Source of the DNA: Streptomyces pluripotens
GTDB lineage: Bacteria; Actinomycetota; Actinomycetes; Streptomycetales; Streptomycetaceae
Direction: 5' to 3'
NCBI RefSeq assembly: GCF_000802245.2
Contig: NZ_CP021080.1
Span: 434,001 to 498,000, forward strand
Length of the DNA: 64,000 nt
Position 1 is the stretch's first letter. Each line of letters opens with the position of its first letter. The translations under genes were made by a program, and so were the position numbers. Below the pieces are notes generated by a model, which saw only the letters and a list, made by a program, of their open reading frames with translations, did not search any database and was not told the origin of the DNA. This document shows positions 60,640-64,000 of this stretch, piece by piece.

Positions 60640-61404
60640 ATGCCGGTCCGGATCGAGCGACAGGGGCACGTCACCACGATCGTCCTCTCCCGGCCTGCGG
60701 CACGCAACGCGGTGGACGCTCCGACGGCCGCCGAACTCACCGCCGCCTTCCGGGCGTTCGAGGAGGACGACCGTGCACGGGTGGCGGTCCTGTGGGGTGA
60801 GGGCGGCACCTTCTGCGCGGGCGCGGACCTGAAGGCCATCGACACAGAGCGCGGCAACCGGGTGGCGGAGGACGGAGACGGCCCGATGGGGCCGACCCGG
60901 ATGCGTCTGTCCAAGCCGGTGATCGCGGCGGTGGCCGGGTACGCGGTCGCGGGTGGTCTCGAACTCGCCCTGTGGTGCGATCTTCGGGTCGCGGAGGAGG
61001 ACGCGGTGTTCGGGGTGTTCTGCCGCCGCTGGGGCGTGCCCCTGATCGACGGGGGCACGGTACGGCTGCCCCGGCTGATCGGCACCAGCCGGGCCATGGA
61101 CATGGTCCTCACCGGTCGCCCGGTAGCGGCCCGCGAGGCGTACGGGATGGGGCTCGCCAACCGTGTGGTGCCCACCGGAACCGCCCGGGCCGAGGCCGAG
61201 GCACTGGCAGCGGACCTCGCCCGCTTCCCGCAGGCGTGCCTGCGCAGTGACCGCGCGTCGCTCCTGGATCAGGAGGGGATGGCGGAGCAGGAAGCGATGG
61301 GCAGGGAACTGCGGTACGGGCTGGACGTGTTGACGGAGAGCGCCAAGGGTGCCGCACGCTTCGCGGCGGGAGCCGGGCGGCACGGCTCGTTCACGGACCA
61401 GTGA
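60640..61404 (+). CDS. Enoyl-CoA hydratase/crotonase family protein
   Basis: 254 aa. Crotonase fold with the CoA-binding stretch SRPAARNAVDAPTAAEL near 19-35 and the oxyanion-hole GTFCAGADLKAI. AAVAGYAVAGGLELALWCDL carries the Gly-Gly that polarises the thioester carbonyl, and FGVFCRRWGVPLIDGGTVRL follows. In canonical enoyl-CoA hydratases the second catalytic Glu lies in that segment; here the position is Asp/Gly, so the reaction may differ (isomerase or other crotonase chemistry). ATG 60640 has a perfect AGGAGGAGG. Confidence 0.88.
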   Translation: MPVRIERQGHVTTIVLSRPAARNAVDAPTAAELTAAFRAFEEDDRARVAVLWGEGGTFCAGADLKAIDTERGNRVAEDGDGPMGPTRMRLSKPVIAAVAGYAVAGGLELALWCDLRVAEEDAVFGVFCRRWGVPLIDGGTVRLPRLIGTSRAMDMVLTGRPVAAREAYGMGLANRVVPTGTARAEAEALAADLARFPQACLRSDRASLLDQEGMAEQEAMGRELRYGLDVLTESAKGAARFAAGAGRHGSFTDQ

Positions 61405-62041
61405 GCCCCCGGCGGCGGGCCCGGAACGGTTCCCTCGGCAGTCCCGCCCGCTCACGCGGCGGTCGCGCTGGACCGCGGGCCCTCCGGATTCAGTCCGGAT
61501 TCAGTCCGGATTCAGTCCGGATTCGGCCGGGACCGCAGGCGTTGCATGGGGGCGCCGCCGTGGACTGGGTCGCGGGAGCCCGCCCCATCAGCCAGATCGC
61601 GGCGCTCTGGGTGGCCCGCGTGACCGTACCGTCCTGCCTGCCGCGGTCCCCACCGATCACGGCCGACACGGTGCCCTACGCGTCGGTGGCACGGGCCGTC
61701 GTCCTGGCCCTCGCCAGCGTCTGGTGGCACAGCGCGCCCGCCATTCGTACGGCACACCCTTCACCTCGTACCGCACACCCGCCACCGCGGCGCACGGCAG
61801 CGACTGCGATCAGGCGGAACTCGCCGTGGGCATCGTCCGAGCGGCCCGCGCGCTGCCAGTGAGCGGCCCGCACGCGGCCAGTCCGGGTACGAAGCGGTGT
61901 GCCGGATGCGGCAGGATGTGCGAGCGCGCGGGTCACCGGCGGACGGCTGGCCCGCGCGGTCGCACATTCCGGACATCGAGCAGGTGACATCGTGACGCAA
62001 CTTCGTATCCGGCCGGCAACGGTCCCGCCCGGAGGTGACCG
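61405..62041. other. Intergenic region with no confident gene
   Basis: 637 bp between the crotonase and MscS genes. It starts with an 11-bp tandem repeat (61483 onward). A plus-strand stretch at about 61551-61750 (VDWVAGARPISQIAALWVAR and VARAVVLALASVWWHSAP) has G/C-rich third positions and could be a fragment of a degraded gene, but it has no start, RBS or recognisable family. Nothing else is supported. Confidence 0.4.
61483..61526. repeat. 11-bp tandem repeat TCCGGATTCAG
   Basis: Three perfect copies at 61483-61493, 61494-61504 and 61505-61515, plus a fourth with one change ending at 61526. TCCGGA within each unit is itself palindromic. Confidence 0.9.
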
Positions 62042-63133
62042 GTGACCTCCACGCCCACCCTGCACCACCTCGTGCTCGCCGGAATCGCCCTGGCGGCCGG
62101 ACTGCTGCTCGCCTTCCTGTCGCGCGGGCTGCTGCGCTGGCTGGCGAAGCACGCCAAGCGGACCAGTTGGAGCGGCGACGACATCATCGTGGACGCGCTG
62201 CGCTCGGTGGTCCCCTGGGCCGCGATCGCGGGCGGCCTGGCGGGGACGGCGACGGCGCTGCCGCTGGCCAAGACCGTCCGGTCCAATGTCTACCAGACCC
62301 TTCTGGTGTGGCTGATCGTCGTGGCGACCGTGTCCGCGGCCCGAGTGGTCTCCGATCTGGTCCGCGCGATCACCCAGTCCCGCTCGGGCGTGGCGGGCTC
62401 GGCGACGATCTTCGTCAACATCACCCGTGTCCTGGTCCTGGCGCTCGGCTTCCTGGTCGTGCTCCAGACGCTCGGCATCTCCATAGCGCCCTTGCTCACC
62501 GCTTTGGGTGTCGGTGGCCTGGCGGTGGCCCTGGCCCTGCAGGACACGCTCGCCAACCTCTTCGCCGGCGTCCACATCCTCGCCTCGAAGACCGTGCAGC
62601 CCGGTGACTACATCCGGCTCAGCAGCGGCGAGGAGGGTTATGTCGTCGACATCAACTGGCGCCAGACGACGGTGCGGCAGCTGTCCAACAACCTGGTGGT
62701 CATCCCCAACGGGCAGCTGGCGCAGACGAACATGACCAACTACACGCGTCCCGAGCAGGAGCTGACCGTCCTGGTCCAGGTGGGCGTCGGATACGACAGC
62801 GACCTGGAGCACGTGGAGCGGGTGACCATGGACGTGATCGCCGAAGTGATGACCGAGGTCGCCGGCGCCGTGCCGGACCACGAGCCGGCGATACGCTTCC
62901 ACACCTTCGGCGAGTCCAGCATCGACTTCACGGTCATCCTGGGTGTCGGTGAGGTCAGTGACCAGTACCGGATCAAGCACGAGTTCATCAAGCGATTGCA
63001 CCGCCGTTACCACGACGAGGGCATCGGCATCCCATACCCCACGCGCACGGTGACCCTGCAGCAGGGCGCGGTGGTCATCCCCCAGCAGCGCAGCGGGGAC
63101 GGCACGGCGCCGGTGCCGTCCCTGACCGACTGA
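62042..63133 (+). CDS. MscS-family mechanosensitive ion channel
   Basis: 363 aa. Three or four N-terminal helices, the pore-lining TM3 segment (TALGVGGLAVALALQDTLAN, about 157-176) and the MscS beta domain (VQPGDYIRLSSGEEGYVVDI, then VIPNGQLAQTNMTNY), ending in the C-terminal alpha/beta cage (to about 340) with the usual IPYPTRTV. It opens under hypo-osmotic membrane tension to release solutes. The GTG at 62042 has GGAGG in CCGGAGGTGACCG; that RBS can pair with ACCTCC just inside the gene. Confidence 0.93.
   Translation: MTSTPTLHHLVLAGIALAAGLLLAFLSRGLLRWLAKHAKRTSWSGDDIIVDALRSVVPWAAIAGGLAGTATALPLAKTVRSNVYQTLLVWLIVVATVSAARVVSDLVRAITQSRSGVAGSATIFVNITRVLVLALGFLVVLQTLGISIAPLLTALGVGGLAVALALQDTLANLFAGVHILASKTVQPGDYIRLSSGEEGYVVDINWRQTTVRQLSNNLVVIPNGQLAQTNMTNYTRPEQELTVLVQVGVGYDSDLEHVERVTMDVIAEVMTEVAGAVPDHEPAIRFHTFGESSIDFTVILGVGEVSDQYRIKHEFIKRLHRRYHDEGIGIPYPTRTVTLQQGAVVIPQQRSGDGTAPVPSLTD

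Positions 63134-64000
<867 letters not shown>

Overview
The window is high-GC actinobacterial chromosome and almost certainly Streptomyces. Third codon positions are nearly all G/C, GTG starts are common, and many genes overlap their neighbour by 4 bp (ATGA or GTGA). The gene families are also typical: DUF397/XRE pairs, DUF4383, the crtEIB(V)-crtYTU/lit carotenoid locus, DUF5914 and monomeric isocitrate dehydrogenase.

Region 1 (1-10.5 kb) is regulation and phage defence. A whiJ-like trio (DUF397 protein, XRE/DUF5753 regulator, RsbW-like ATPase) lies beside a pglW-pglX pair, the kinase and DNA adenine methyltransferase of the Phage growth limitation (Pgl, BREX type 2) system. No pglY or pglZ is present in the window.

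Region 2 (10.5-30.8 kb) is a light-responsive carotenoid and photoprotection locus. Divergent litS (ECF sigma factor) and litR (MerR-like, B12-binding-like domain) precede the operon crtE-crtI-crtB-DUF5914/Rieske, with crtY-(crtT remnant)-crtU divergent from it. They are followed by TspO, an SDR, a DUF4383 membrane protein and an FAD oxidoreductase. A three-gene operon then encodes an SDR/DUF2867 protein, a CPD photolyase and an Fe-S cryptochrome/photolyase; the last has an apparent one-base frameshift. crtT has shrunk to a 49-codon relic whose stop still overlaps the crtU start.

Region 3 (30.8-40.8 kb) is a cell-surface or exopolysaccharide locus. An operon of a Thr/Gly/Ser-rich membrane protein, a deacetylase-GT2 polysaccharide synthase and an acyltransferase is divergent from a GH26-like lipoprotein hydrolase and a membrane-anchored beta-propeller protein. 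An unrecognised 541-aa membrane-anchored or secreted protein follows after a 1-kb gap.

Region 4 (40.8-51.9 kb) holds a PucR regulator divergent from an MBL hydrolase/MFS pair, a FUSC-family membrane protein, an HTH-NACHT-transmembrane NTPase, a small Cys-containing membrane protein and a secreted serine hydrolase.

Region 5 (52-56.3 kb) looks like a transposon-scarred island. A GT2 glycosyltransferase and a GtrA/GT-C-like membrane fusion protein lie between two transposase relics.

Region 6 (56.3-64 kb) returns to core-like genes: a TPR-like protein, an ABC exporter with a SoxR-type box and a 19-bp promoter spacer, a YbhN-like membrane protein, an enoyl-CoA hydratase, an MscS channel and the 5' part of monomeric NADP-isocitrate dehydrogenase, which runs off the end. 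I saw no rRNA, tRNA or CRISPR array.
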